Below, one piece after another: positions 12,513-23,366 of a stretch of DNA of 64,000 bases (position 1 is its first letter; each line of letters begins with the position of its first letter). Position numbers and translations under genes: made by a program. Under the pieces are notes generated by a model, which saw nothing but the letters and a program-made list of their open reading frames with translations, had not been told where the DNA came from and searched no databases. This DNA comes from Kwoniella bestiolae CBS 10118 (lineage: Eukaryota; Basidiomycota; Tremellomycetes; Tremellales; Cryptococcaceae), in contig NC_089241.1 of assembly GCF_000512585.2 (NCBI RefSeq), positions 7,024,001-7,088,000 of the forward strand, read 5' to 3'.

Positions 12513-12520
12513 TATATAAG
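12513..12520 (+). promoter_or_regulatory. TATA box before the short frame at 12567
   Basis: TATATAAG, about 50 bp upstream of an ATG at 12567. Confidence 0.4.
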
Positions 12521-12566
12521 TGGATTCAATCCGGATCCAGCTGTGACAACCCACAAATACAAAACT

Positions 12567-12842
12567 ATGGCTTCAACAAAGGGGAATCCGCAAGACATGT
12601 CCCAGGATGCTAAGACGCGGAACGAGGAGACCTTTGAAGCGAGTATGAGTTTGCTCGGACGACTAGTTGGAAAGTGAGAGGACTTGTTGTACAAGATATC
12701 AATTGTGGCGTCTGAGATCGAGACTTCTAGATTTTTTCTCATGTGTACTCTCGCCAATTTCGTTGCGTTGCTCGCTACATCGTACTTCGACTTCGTATCT
12801 CATTCGGAGTGCATCGCTCGACCCATTCCATCAGCGGATTGA
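12567..12842 (+). pseudogene. Short frame interrupted by in-frame UGA (diverged copy at 46.3 kb)
   Basis: The ATG at 12567 opens 36 codons, then TGA at 12675-12677. The same frame continues open for 54 codons to TGA at 12840. The second half has a hydrophobic stretch (around FFLMCTLANFVALL). The segment is homologous at DNA level to 46340-46660, where the equivalent of CAG at codon 13 is TAG. The coding strand is not certain: the reverse strand also gives a conserved-looking alignment between the two copies. No function recognised. Confidence 0.35.
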
Positions 12843-12860
12843 ATCTTGTCCTTTCTGATC
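12580..12860. repeat. Dispersed repeat R2, island A copy
   Basis: Aligns in two collinear blocks (about 12588-12675 and 12745-12850) with 46345-46440 and 46525-46640. Conserved strings include AAGACATGTC, CATCG-ACTTCG and TTCGTRTCTYATTC. This is the only clear nucleotide-level link found between the two islands. Confidence 0.55.
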
Positions 12861-13445
12861 ATTCAGAGCGTGCCCACTGCTTATGGTCTTTCCGTTGCAC
12901 GTACACGCTGAGTAAGTAAGGACACCTCAGTTCTCTATAATTTAGATGAATTCCGAGGCAAACAGTGAGGCGTACAGCGTTGCGGAAGGATTGTGCGCCT
13001 TTTGGGCATATGCGTGTGCATCCAGCCGTTAAAACAAAGCAACGGCGTTATTTGTTTCAAAGCACGATACCTTCAAGATGCAACAATTGAGTGGTTGCTT
13101 CACCTGCGGGCCCTGGATGGCACCGATCATGATTATCAGTACAGCAAACTGATTTAAATCGTTTCAGAAGTGACCGAACGCAGATTTGCTTGACACATCT
13201 AAGCAGGATTGGAGGCTGAGAAACGCATAAGGACCCAGCGTATCTCCCTGCTTGTACTGTAAATAACTAGGGCGTTTATCGATTATACGTTTTTTTGTCA
13301 ACACAGAAATTTCATATCAATCATTTACTGAGCAAGGGCTCCGCGCTAACTACAGGGAAGTGTTCTTTTACTCCTCCTCAAGCAATGGAAGAGCAAATCA
13401 CTCATCTAGCATAGCTGTCACCACTTAATATTGAGTGGGAGTGGC
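12843..13445. other. Island A intergenic
   Basis: AT-rich with many stops in all frames. No gene supported. Confidence 0.3.
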
Positions 13446-13572
13446 GACAGATATTCCAGCCTCACCCTCACTGATTGGCATATCAAGCCGACGGTCTACC
13501 GTCTGCTGTACTTCGCGAGGTCTTTCTTTGGCTCGAGCGTCCCTTCTGAAATCTTCGATCACCGGTTTCCGC
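13446..13572 (+). repeat. Diverged repeat R1, copy 2
   Basis: Counterpart of 9681-9803, with small indels that shift the reading frame relative to copy 1. Confidence 0.5.
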
Positions 13573-13816
13573 GCATCAGGTCCTTCAAGTCTTGTCCGCA
13601 AAATCCCCGCAGATAGTAGTCTACGGCAGCATCAATCTCATCCTCAAAATAGGCCTGAGATGTCGAGAGACCGCCTGCTTTGATGGGTACGATGAGAGAT
13701 TGATCAGTTCCATCGAGATGATGGCCTCTGATAGTCAGCTTGAGCTCGTGCGCGAAATGACCCGCATGGGCATCGGGAGCGATGCAGCTTCTGGGATCGG
13801 TTTCGGGGTCTGAACA
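13559..13816 (-). pseudogene. Gene fragment resembling the island B small-protein family
   Basis: An open frame of about 85 codons with no usable ATG: TAG lies just upstream, and the frame opens at a non-ATG codon. It contains an ELKLTIRGHHL segment followed by a Tyr-rich DYYLRGF end. This weakly resembles the tail of the island B frame at 48752-49114 (DMALTAHGI ... FYYHGL). It may be an internal exon or a decayed copy. Confidence 0.25.
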
Positions 13817-14005
13817 CAATCGAGGTCTTCCCTACGTGCGGACAATCGCTCATCAATCGCCGGGTAATCGATCTCCAAAAGACGTTCCAGCTATTAGACG
13901 AGTATCCAGAGGCACTTACCTTTGAGTTCCTGGGTTGAAGTATTCTGAACCGACTAGCTTCGGTCGGAAGGTTGGTCTGCGTGACTGAAATGCGATGATA
14001 TCACG

Positions 14006-14386
14006 TTAATCGCTCGATAGGCTTTTTTCCCGAGTCAATGAGTATAACACCACTCCAGTTTGCGACACCGTTGCCTTGGTTGGTGGGTGTTTGTCTTCGA
14101 TCGTTCGCTGCGACATTTTCGGTAAAGTAAATGGCTGTTCATGGGTTTGATCATTATATTTATCGTCGTAAGAATATGCTCCAACATACCCGCTGGTCGG
14201 TCCAACAGAATATGGATATTGGGCTGGTTGAAGCGAAGGTCTTCTGGGTGAAAAGGTAGAGCTTGGGGATGCATCAGTATGGTATCCATAAGTCGGTGGA
14301 CTACCTGGGCAGTAAGAATTATCAGTGTATCGGTATGCGTTAAAATCATGATCCCCTCGGGGATCGTATCGCTGATTCGGAGGCAT
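14006..14386 (-). CDS. Unrecognised 126-aa Pro/Tyr/Ser-rich island protein
   Basis: Single-exon ATG frame rich in Pro, Tyr, Ser and Asp in its first 90 residues, with low-complexity composition and no recognised domain. A TATAAAGG box lies about 70 bp upstream on the same strand (14457-14464). No paralogue was found in the window, so the coding call rests on ORF plus promoter only. Confidence 0.35.
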   Translation of the reverse strand: MPPNQRYDPRGDHDFNAYRYTDNSYCPGSPPTYGYHTDASPSSTFSPRRPSLQPAQYPYSVGPTSGYVGAYSYDDKYNDQTHEQPFTLPKMSQRTIEDKHPPTKATVSQTGVVLYSLTREKSLSSD

Positions 14387-14456
14387 GCTGTATCGGGCGA
14401 GATCACTACTCTAAGTTATGGGCTGATGACCATTCGCAGGGCAAGGTGGCGAAAGC

Positions 14457-14464
14457 CCTTTATA
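14457..14464 (-). promoter_or_regulatory. TATA box for the gene at 14386
   Basis: Minus strand TATAAAGG, about 70 bp from the ATG. Confidence 0.4.
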
Positions 14465-14545
14465 TGATCTCGCACGGAGCGTAACCTCTTTGTATAACTT
14501 TTTCTAGCTGAAATCGCTTCGCCATAATCGCTAAACTGACAATAT

Positions 14546-15142
14546 TCACCAAAGTTCCTTTAAACAATGAGAAGCTCCAGGTTCTGCACAGCCCTTCTCC
14601 CCGCTCAAGGATACAGTGGTCTTCGAATGCGACCACTGATCCAAACGTGTATCATACTGAAATCCCTTTATCACGCGTCGAGGAGGATTCGAAAAGGTTG
14701 CCAATCTATCTATATCAGCACATATAGTATTGGCAATGCGAGTCAAATCGTTTGACCAATTGGTCACTTCTGAATGGAGGGTCTGCAGGTGAATCAGAAG
14801 CGATTCAACCGGAGTCGAGACCATCTTTTGCAATAGAGCGAAGGCCAATGTACAAATGACATTACAGAGCGCCAGCAGGTGTGCAATCCGTATAGCGAAG
14901 GTATGCTTCTCTTGAGTATATCAACCGACATTTGTTGTTCTGGAAGGAGGACTTGACTGGCTGGAACGGAGAGTCGATACGACAGACTGGTCATCAAGCA
15001 ATACCTTTTCCTTTCTGACTGACAATGATATTTCATCGTGTCTTCTGTACACCAAGTACTGACGCTGGATATACCTCTGCACCTGCGCCTTTCCAAAATC
15101 ATGATACTTAGCGCATTCCCCACAAACCGAACTGTCATCCAT
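14546..15142 (-). pseudogene. About 197-residue frame with membrane segment, interrupted once by UGA
   Basis: From the ATG at 15142 the frame runs 73 codons to TGA at 14921-14923. It then continues in the same frame for another 124 codons to the stop at 14546. The downstream part has a clear hydrophobic helix just after the break (IAHLLALCNVICTLAFALL), then a polar region with possible amphipathic helices. It is divergent from the frame at 15250 (107 bp between ATGs). It could be a nonsense allele, a decayed gene, two separate small genes, or a frame decoded by readthrough. No family recognised. Confidence 0.35.
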
Positions 15143-15249
15143 ACTATACAATCTCGATCGCTCATTACCCAAACAATACAAAGCATCAATTGTACAGGGT
15201 GACGATCATAGGCTACCGCTTCACCGAACTCATTACACTCTTTTACACG

Positions 15250-15825
15250 ATGAATATACGTACACACGAAGTCTACCACGACACCTCGGTGACCTCCATC
15301 AACGATGACAGTGTGAACTCAGGTCTTGGGAAGCTGGGATATTCTATCCTTCCTGCATGCGGCAGGGAATCTTATAATCACGGAGAAAATTTCATCCTGA
15401 CAAGAAAAGAAGAGAAATTCAAGAGATTGTTTAACACAGCCAAAGAACTGGGGATGCTGCAGATGCTAAGACACAAGGACACTTTCACCGGCTCCCAGGG
15501 GATTACCAATCTCGAACAAGAGCTCAACAAGCAGTACCGCCAGTGCGCTCATCGGGCAGAATCCCTCGTGAACGAGGCAGGTGATTGGTCAAGGATATTC
15601 AAACCCTTCCGTCAACGAGTATGCTTGGATGAAAACAACGCCAAGTGTCCGGAAAGACACACGGACCCGGGCAATCGAACGGCTCTTAAGGGTGATGACA
15701 CGATGGGTCCGTTCAACTCGGCCTGAGACGACATCAGAGAAAGAATGACACATGGTCTACATACCACTGACGAGGAGTTGATCGCGATTAATCGTCTGGC
15801 AACTAGCCAGGAATCCTCGTCTTAG
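15250..15825 (+). pseudogene. Paralogue of the 240-aa gene at 11281, interrupted by UGA at a tryptophan position
   Basis: The ATG at 15250 opens 158 codons ending at TGA 15724-15726. In the same frame another 32 codons follow to TAG at 15823-15825, and these align with the C-terminus of the 11281 protein (RERMT block and after). The stop aligns exactly with a TGG (Trp) codon of the paralogue. This is a direct sequence indication of a G-to-A nonsense change. The N-terminal third differs from the paralogue. Whether the shortened 158-aa product is functional is unknown. Confidence 0.55.
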
Positions 15826-16210
15826 TATATCTAGCGAGAGGACCAGCACGGTGCAATTAATGTATAAAGCGCTTTGGAGGTGTTCGTATGTCTTTCCCAC
15901 CTTTGTTCGGGAGGCAGTGTGTTCTATACTTTTCTAGGGCTGTCGATACACCGCTTCTGGATGTACATTCAACTCAATGGCAATGTTACAATGCATGCAT
16001 AGTATTATTCGCTGCACTTGTCTGTGACTTATACCTCTAACTTGTAAATGCATATCCACATCTCCTATCAAGAAGAGTACCTTTAGATAATTTATCGTCC
16101 GTGAGATACAACCATTATTCTCCTTGCTCTCAGAACTGCCCCACGCATTTGATACGTTTTACACTACACTATAATACTGTATTACAAGAAATCTATAAGA
16201 TACAGTTAAA
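15826..16210. other. Right edge of island A
   Basis: AT-rich, no gene supported. It is the 3' flank of the LCCL gene, which is read on the minus strand. Confidence 0.4.
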
Positions 16211-18480
16211 TTACAAACCCATAGAAGCATTTCCAGCACCATCCGAATTCCCACTCCAAAGTTCTGACCAGGATTGATTAGCATACCATACGACTGGATC
16301 CGTGAAGTCTAGGGAAGTGCCATTGGCGATGTACTGATATCATCCAGAGAGCCATATCAGCGTTAGGGCACCATGAAGATCATGTTACTTAGTCACCCGC
16401 TCTCGACGGCATTGAACTCACAGCTATTCGGAGATAATGATCCATCCCCTCCGTTAGATTGAGAGTAGTCATATCGATAGCTGGACGAAGATTAGCGAGA
16501 TGCCTCTCGCACACGGGTGTACTGTATAGTTGTGTATATGTGGTGGATCGGGTAAACTGATCTGGTGTACTCACATGCAGTGGTATAGTCACCGGAATTT
16601 TGAATATCATCCACTAAAACTGAGAACCCAGTGACGTTGTATACTTTCTCAATTGCATATATAGGATCAAAATGGATCGTAGTGGCTGTAGTGAGGTTGG
16701 ACCAGAATGAAGGTATGAGACTTCCCGTGTTGGCATCTCCCACAAGCTATACGAGATCAACAGTATCAGCTCGATCCTCTTGGTATGTCATCTGTATGGG
16801 ATATCATTATGTTGGATATCATCTCGACATGAAGGAGAGTGAAGAAATAGAGTTGAGGATATACTCACAGACCCTGTAAGTTGGATCAGCCCATCCCATC
16901 CCCATCTGCCTGTTCCATCCAAGAACAAGCCCAGTGCGAATGCTTGACCAAAGAGTGATATTCTGTTAGGTAGCGATAGCACCGGTATAGCGATTATGGC
17001 GAATAGGTAGTGGTGTAGACGAAGGGAGTAGTTGGGGATGAACGCCAGGATGATGAGCAACGGAATCAGGGGAATGTATCTGCAGGGAGGGAGCAGTCAG
17101 CGTCGAAGGAAAGATTGCTCTCCGGAAGCGTCCGGCAGGGAGAGAAGATACTGTACACCCACCTTATGAGATAATACCTCAACAACCCATACTTCCTCAT
17201 CTCCCATGCCTGTATCAACACCACAATAACAGCCACCACAATGATACACACCAGCGAGATCACACCCGCAGGATCGAGCGCGTCGTACCCCAACCTCGTG
17301 ATCGGCAATTTCCCAAATATCGTAGAACTTTCCACGCCCAACCAGTACCCTGCCCCTTGCCATATGCCCACCTCCAACGGTAATTCTCTGAAGCCCGCGA
17401 GGGTCCGTTTGAAGGATAACTTCCAGAACCAGTACCCCGCCAGTAGGATTGGAGGAAGGCCAGCAAAGATTGTCTCCCAATTTGGCGGTATGGAGGGCGG
17501 ATCAGCAAATATTGTTAGGTGGAAGTACCCGCCGACTAGGAGGATGATAAATAGTAGACTTTGGGGCGGTTTTAGTAGGAGGGTGGTGAAGAGGAGACAG
17601 AAGGCGTTAAACCCTGTTACGATGTAGTGCAGGTCTAGACAACCGGCTGATGAGCCGTAGGAAGATATTCTGTAGGCACCTGGATAGGAGGGTTGGAAAG
17701 CGGTCGATTTGATGTTGTTGGAGAAAGAGGATTTGTAGTTTGAGTGTCCGGCGGGATAGGGGAGGGCATGAAAGTTGATGCAGCCGCCTAGGGTTGGTGA
17801 GATCAGGGAGGAGTGGAGGGCGGAGGGACATAACCATGAGTCGGCTCTGAGATTAGGTATCAAATCAGTCCGTATCCACAACAAACCAGAATCATGGTAA
17901 GTAAACCGAATGGAAGAAGGGGAACAAGGAATGCTTGTAGGATTATAAGTCAAACTCACCGATAAGTCCCCTCATCATTACCTCCGCCAATCACCAACGC
18001 CCGCCCATCCACCTTCTCGCTCCCCACATACCTCGGATTCCCAAGCTTACTATTCGCACATCCTCCCAGACATCTGAATGACTTGGTATCTATACTCTCT
18101 AAATCATTCTTACAGTTCCCTCCGTTGATTCCACAGATATCAGGCGGCCAATTATCCCACGGCGCAGCATTACAGCTGATAATCTCTGGTGTATTGGGTG
18201 TGTAATACTGTTGTCGGACCAGTATGATGAAGCATCCAATCCATACCAGTAAGAACGGATATAATGCGTGAGGGATAGTAAGGCGGTTGAAGAGGGAATC
18301 AGGTCGATAGGTATATGATTTACTGCCTATCGTCGATGATAAAGTTAGAGATGAGCTCGGTCCAGGAAGATCCAAAGTTGTAGGTTTTGATGGTCCCAAT
18401 AGACGTCTGGTAAGAGTTCGAATGGATCTTGTTATCTTTCGGAATCGATGAGAGAGACCCTCGGGGGGTTTTATCAACAT
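16211..18480 (-). CDS. LCCL-domain multipass membrane protein
   Basis: Exons on minus: 18480-17960, 17846-17163, 17079-16869, 16746-16575, 16480-16422, 16333-16211, giving 589 aa. The first ATG that fits is used. The N-terminal cytosolic tail is basic (residues 1-65) with a transmembrane helix near 72-92. Next comes a lumenal/extracellular LCCL domain (about 105-235), with CNAAPWDNWP and several paired Cys (RCLGGC, WLCPSA, GGCINFHAL). About seven further hydrophobic helices follow. The C-terminal part is polar with N-x-S/T sites. Fungal LCCL proteins of this layout are membrane proteins of unknown biochemical role, and nothing here narrows that. Confidence 0.88.
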
Positions 18481-19077
18481 TTTTTCGTGCGTTTCACTCG
18501 TATACACCGGACCGGTTCATCGGATTAGATAAGATCATCTAGATCGGCTTGTGATGCAAGTTGATTGATCCCATGAGATACCCCTTTGCTGTTCTTGTAG
18601 AAAGTTGAATATCCTCTGCTCAATCGCGATTTCTCTTTTGTTGTGAGATGGGGCTTACAAGGGTATGTGCCGTTCAAAGGATGTCAAGATGATTCCAAAG
18701 GATGCTCAATGACAAAGGGAAAGGACTGTAACACGAAGTCATGTTCGCACTAATCCGAAATCCGAAATGACTGAGACATTCCTTCGAATCGAGACAACAT
18801 ATCAGGCTCATCGGGTAGTCTGGGTGTTCTATGAGCCTGATAACGTGGGATATAACCAATGACACGAGGCGCATGCTTTCCTTTCCCCAACAAGATCGTA
18901 TCGTCTCATCCTCATAATCAGATATATCAGATATCCGAGTTTTCCCATTCTTGCTGCAATGTGCACACTACTGTACTCTGTTAGAGATTAGATTGCTTGT
19001 AGTGACAGTTTGATCATCTGTTTGTCCTCTTCATCACTATCCCTAGAGCTGCAAAAGAAGCAGGACATCACACCAAC
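18481..19077. other. Divergent promoter region, LCCL gene / CBR1
   Basis: No gene supported on either strand. Confidence 0.4.
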
Positions 19078-20436
19078 ATGGCCGTCGATTTCGAAGCTCT
19101 CGCCCAAAAGTACCAACCATACGCCCAACCAGCAGGTACAGCGTTGTTGATCTTGATCCTCGCCATCTCTTATCTCATCAACAGTGGTAGGTTCTTCTTC
19201 TGCTTCACCGATATCACAAGCTATGTACCACTAGTGATCAGGGGTGTGCGAAGGGTATAGGGGCTATGGCTGATGCAGAAACTTGATTGTAGGCAGCAAA
19301 AACAGAAAAGTGCTCGATCCAGTGGAATGGAGAAGTTTCAAACTGGTCGCTAAAGATCATCTTTCCCATAATACTGCTCTGTGAGTGATTCCTCGTCTCT
19401 TCTCTATGCTCAAGAATAATGACATATTACTATTCCTTGATATTGCATATGGAAGCTGACCCTGCCCGTTGTATGCCACCTATACAGCTACAAGTTCGCT
19501 CTTCCCAGAGCCACGGACTCTCTCGGTCTACCAGTCGGACAACACATCTCCGTAGCTGCTGAGATTGATGGAAAACAGGTAGTCAGGTCTTACACGCCTA
19601 CTACGTTGGACGATGATAAAGGTCATTTCGACTTGGTTGTCAAGGTGAGCTGTCCGTCATGTTCTTGACATAACTTAATTTCTCATTGAAAAATTTTGGG
19701 AAGGGGATATAGCTAACTTTACTCCAATGTTACCATGGTTATTACAGACCTACGAAAAAGGTAACATCTCAAGATATCTCTCGCTCTTGACCATAGGACA
19801 AGATGTTAAAGTCAAGGGTCCCAAGGGGAAATTCCATTACACGTTAGTACCTCTTGTTATATTTAAATTGCGTCCGTTCCCACATCCGGTCACTCCATAT
19901 CGTAGAACACTAACTTTCCTTGTTGGATATATCAGTGCCCACCTCGCCCCCGCATTGCTCATGATCTCAGGTGGGACAGGTATAACCCCAATGTATCAAA
20001 TCATCAAATCGTCCCTGAAGAACCCCAACGACAAGACCAAATTATCGTTGATCTACGCCAATGTTGAAGAGGACGATATCTTGTTGAGAAAGGATTTGGA
20101 GGATCTGGAGAAGAAGTCGGGTGGTAGATTCACACTTTATGTGAGAGATTTCTTCCTTTGACCCAACCCACTGGGACGTTCAGTGTCAAGGGGATGTTTC
20201 GCGTAACCCTATGTCCTATTCCACCGTGATAGTCATGCTAATCCTAATACTCTACCACAGCACGTCCTCAACAAACCCCCTGCCAACTGGACCGGCGGCG
20301 TAGGCTTCATCACCAAGGAGATGATTGAGCAACACATGCCACATGGTGGAGTCGGCTCACCAAACCACGGTGAGGGCCATAAGGTCTTGATGTGCGGTCC
20401 ACCACCTATGATGAATGCTATGAAGTGGGTTATCGG

Positions 20437-20471
<35 letters not shown>

Positions 20472-20662
20472 GCCTGCATATCATTCCACCCCATCGTCGT
20501 CTTCCATGCTTGTTTCTCTTGCCCTCTCCACATCCCTTTGAATTCTACATAACGATTGCTGATTACTCTTTCTTCTCATTGCTCAGAGGCCACCTCAAAG
20601 AACTGGGTTATCCCGCTCCTAGGACCGTCTCGAAATTGGAAGATCAAGTGTTCCTCTTTTAA
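19078..20662 (+). CDS. CBR1: NADH-cytochrome b5 reductase
   Basis: Exons 19078-19186, 19293-19380, 19488-19644, 19748-19842, 19936-20140, 20261-20424, 20587-20662, giving 297 aa, the usual length. An N-terminal membrane anchor (about 18-36, TALLILILAISYLI) tethers a cytosolic flavoenzyme. The FAD-binding RSYTP is at 99-103, the NADH-binding GGTGITP at 162-168, and CGPPPMM at 263-269. It transfers electrons from NADH to cytochrome b5 for fatty-acid desaturation and sterol synthesis at the ER or outer mitochondrial membrane. The last intron carries an exceptionally long T tract (20439-20470). The C-terminus VFLF is typical of the family. The mitochondrial paralogue MCR1 would have a different, presequence-like N-terminus. 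Confidence 0.93.
20439..20470 (+). repeat. 32-nt poly-T tract in the last CBR1 intron
   Basis: Uninterrupted run of 32 T inside intron 20425-20586. It lies near the 5' splice site, not at the usual pyrimidine-tract position before the acceptor. Homopolymers this long are prone to sequencing error and length variation. Confidence 0.8.
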
Positions 20663-21039
20663 GCGCAAGCCTCAGAGGGGGTGTTTTGGTGGAGAAAAAA
20701 TGTGTTTTTAAGGGCACGGAGGATAAAACGACCATGAAAGGGAATTGGGAAATATAGTAAAGATGGTAGATCAAAATGAATATAGATATAGATATGGAGG
20801 TGTTTCGTTACTCGTCGAATCACTGGATATCCACCTCTCGCTGGATTTGTACTCTGATTATGCTTACACCGTTTGGCGGTCTGATGTACCCCTATTCGTC
20901 TAACGGATACTATTACTGATACTTCCGATGTTAAGCAAATCCATGGTCATACAACTAATTTAGGTAAGTTATACTATCACGACGGTACAACCGATTATAG
21001 TAAGTAATACACACTTGATCATCTCTCTTCCTGGACATC
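20663..21039. other. Convergent 3' region, CBR1 / membrane protein gene
   Basis: No gene supported. Confidence 0.4.
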
Positions 21040-23366
21040 TCATCTACCAGCCGTACTCAAACTCGCACTAGTCCCACTCCACCTACTCTCCCTCCAATAA
21101 CTCCCCCTCTTGCCACTCCCCAGCGCAGCTCCTATCGTCCCGTCCGGTGAGGTGGTCCCACTAATCCGCCTATGCTCATTCAATTTCCTCAACAACGTCT
21201 CCTGCGGTGGATATTCATCTAACGTATAACTATACTGACTCTCAGGGTATTTCGACGTCGAGGTCCTGCCAGTCATAGGGTAGGTACTTTCGGGACTAAT
21301 GATCTGACTCGGGGCTTCACTCCGCCTGTACGTCCTTGCAGCTGGGGCGGGTTCGTACAGCGATGGAAGGGTTGCGACCTCGCTATCTGGTCTTTTTTCT
21401 TGTCCTGGTTTGTGTATGTCCCTGTCCAGGTCCAGTGGACGGGAAGAGCTAAAGTCCATGGATAATGATCCTGCCATACTTCTCCTCTCAACATTTGAGC
21501 TGGGGTCCACCCGAGCAGGCGGAAGGGGTGAGATGGAACGAGATCTAAAAGCACTCTCGGATTGGTGGAAATCCTGTGGACTTAGTATACCGCCACTCTC
21601 CGAAGAGGAGTCAGAGAATGCGACGCTGTATCGCTGTCTTGGAGGTATCAATACCTTCTCCTGAGGTCGTTCTATTACAGAAGAGGAGGTTGAGTCTGGC
21701 CTTTGGAGGTGGGTGGAGTCCGTCGTGAATCTTATAGACCTGTTTTTAGCCTTCAACGGAATTTTGGGAGTTGGTGGGTCGGCAGGTTGTTGAGAGAGAG
21801 GGGTGAATGGTAAGGGTGCTGTACGAGGATGAGCGAATGAGGAAGGATCGGACATTAGTTCTGCAGTTCGTCTTTTCAACATCTCCTCTCTCGCCTCTCC
21901 CTGTGTGGCTTTACCCTTCCTCTCTTTCTTTAAGGATTTGGGCCTTGAGATAGACATAGATCTGGATCTGGGTTTAGTGGAATTGAGCATCTCAAGGAAC
22001 GAGTCGTCTTGGTCATACCCACCACCCTCTTTCCCACCGTATGGATAGGGTATACGGTCGTTCTTCAATTTCGATTTCGGCTTGGGGTTGTTACGCGTAA
22101 CGAACCATCTGATTAGGAGGATAAGGACAACAAGAAGAACTAGACCACCAGCCGCACCACCTAGGATAGGACCCCATGAGACTGACTTCTCGTCCCCTTG
22201 CTTCTCTGCGTCCGGGGATGAAGTGGAGGGGGAGGAGGTGTTGGATGTATTTGAGGATGAGGATAAGGTGGACGAAGGGAAAGTACGGGATAGGGTGGTA
22301 GTGTACGATTGAGCTGGAGGGCCAGTGGCGGTGGACGATTTGGCTTGGTCTAGTACAGTGCAGTATAGGGGTGAAGGACTTTCGAAGTCAGTCAATTGCG
22401 CTTGAACTGATAAGTCGGAGAAGAGACTATCACTCACCTTGATCGAAAGTTGATCCTGACCATTGATGGTATGCGAACGCCGGGATAGACAGCACGGATG
22501 TGTCGAAGCCGAGACTATGTAGAGAGATGAGTTGCCGGAAATCAATAGTGTACTCGTATACGTATATGATGTGATCATGAATCCCTTGTGCAGTAGTTCC
22601 CTGCGATCCTCCCAGTGGATGGAACAAGGTAAAGCAAAGCGAAGTAAACGACGAAACTCAAGAGAACGTCCACTTACCCGTCGTTGGCATAATTTCGACA
22701 GTTACCCGACCAGTCTTGCTCGGAAGGCAGAGATGCGGAGGGATATTGACATAATGCGCAGGCGGACTAGTCGTACAGCAAATGATCAGTCATTCCGCAT
22801 CCCCCAGCTTATGGCTTCAATTACTCCTACAAAGACAAGGTGTATTTGATGCTGCAAATGGACAGGATTCGGTGTTACAGACCCAACTTACCATGAGAGA
22901 ATACGACACAGTATTACATTGACACCCTGAGCTCCCCCCATTCGGCAGGTTATACGAATAACTTTGGTCTAGTAGCGGGGGGACATTGATATATGACGTT
23001 TGGGGTATACAGAGGGATTGGACCTTGGACCATACGGCGCTATAGTTATGACTTAGGATCAGCGCTGAACATCGTTTGCTCCCTGTAGTACAGTTACCTA
23101 TCACTCCTCCTGTGTATATGGTACATGAAGAGAAGCCAATAGACGTACCATGGCGATTCACCTGCATTATTGAACATCCACTTGTTCTCGTTGGTCGAGA
23201 AGCACGTCGCATTGGTAGTTTGGCCTTTCACTCCGCCGAGGAGAGTTAGGAGGAAAATGACCCATAACGGGTCGATCGTTGTCCGTCTACTTCGTGCTAC
23301 CCAAGGGGCTGCACGTCCATTGGACTTTTGGGCGAAGGCTTTAATAGGAGGATCATTTGACCTCAT
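21040..23366 (-). CDS. Single-pass type I membrane protein with Cys-rich ectodomain and long disordered cytosolic tail
   Basis: Exons on minus: 23366-23162, 23109-22892, 22766-22678, 22514-22438, 22349-21040, giving 632 aa. A hydrophobic signal sequence lies at about 33-48 (LWVIFLLTLLGG). The ectodomain has regularly spaced Cys (GNCTTGSKRC, CQCNTVSYS, ACALCQ) and ends with a Trp/Phe-rich patch (IPAFAYHQW). A Thr/Ser-rich stalk follows, then Gly-rich GGAAGGLVLLVVLILLIRW as the transmembrane segment. The tail of about 300 residues is Ser/Arg/Pro-rich and disordered. This layout matches a family of putative surface sensors common in basidiomycetes; that function is inferred, not shown. The third and fourth exons were chosen because only these acceptors restore phase and the Cys motifs. 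Confidence 0.82.

Noticed and set aside
22515..22677. Reading the long minus frame straight through into the membrane-protein tail
   Set aside because: The open frame exists but gives the wrong phase for the preceding Cys-rich exon. The TACATAG acceptor at 22515 restores phase and the IPAFAYHQW motif.
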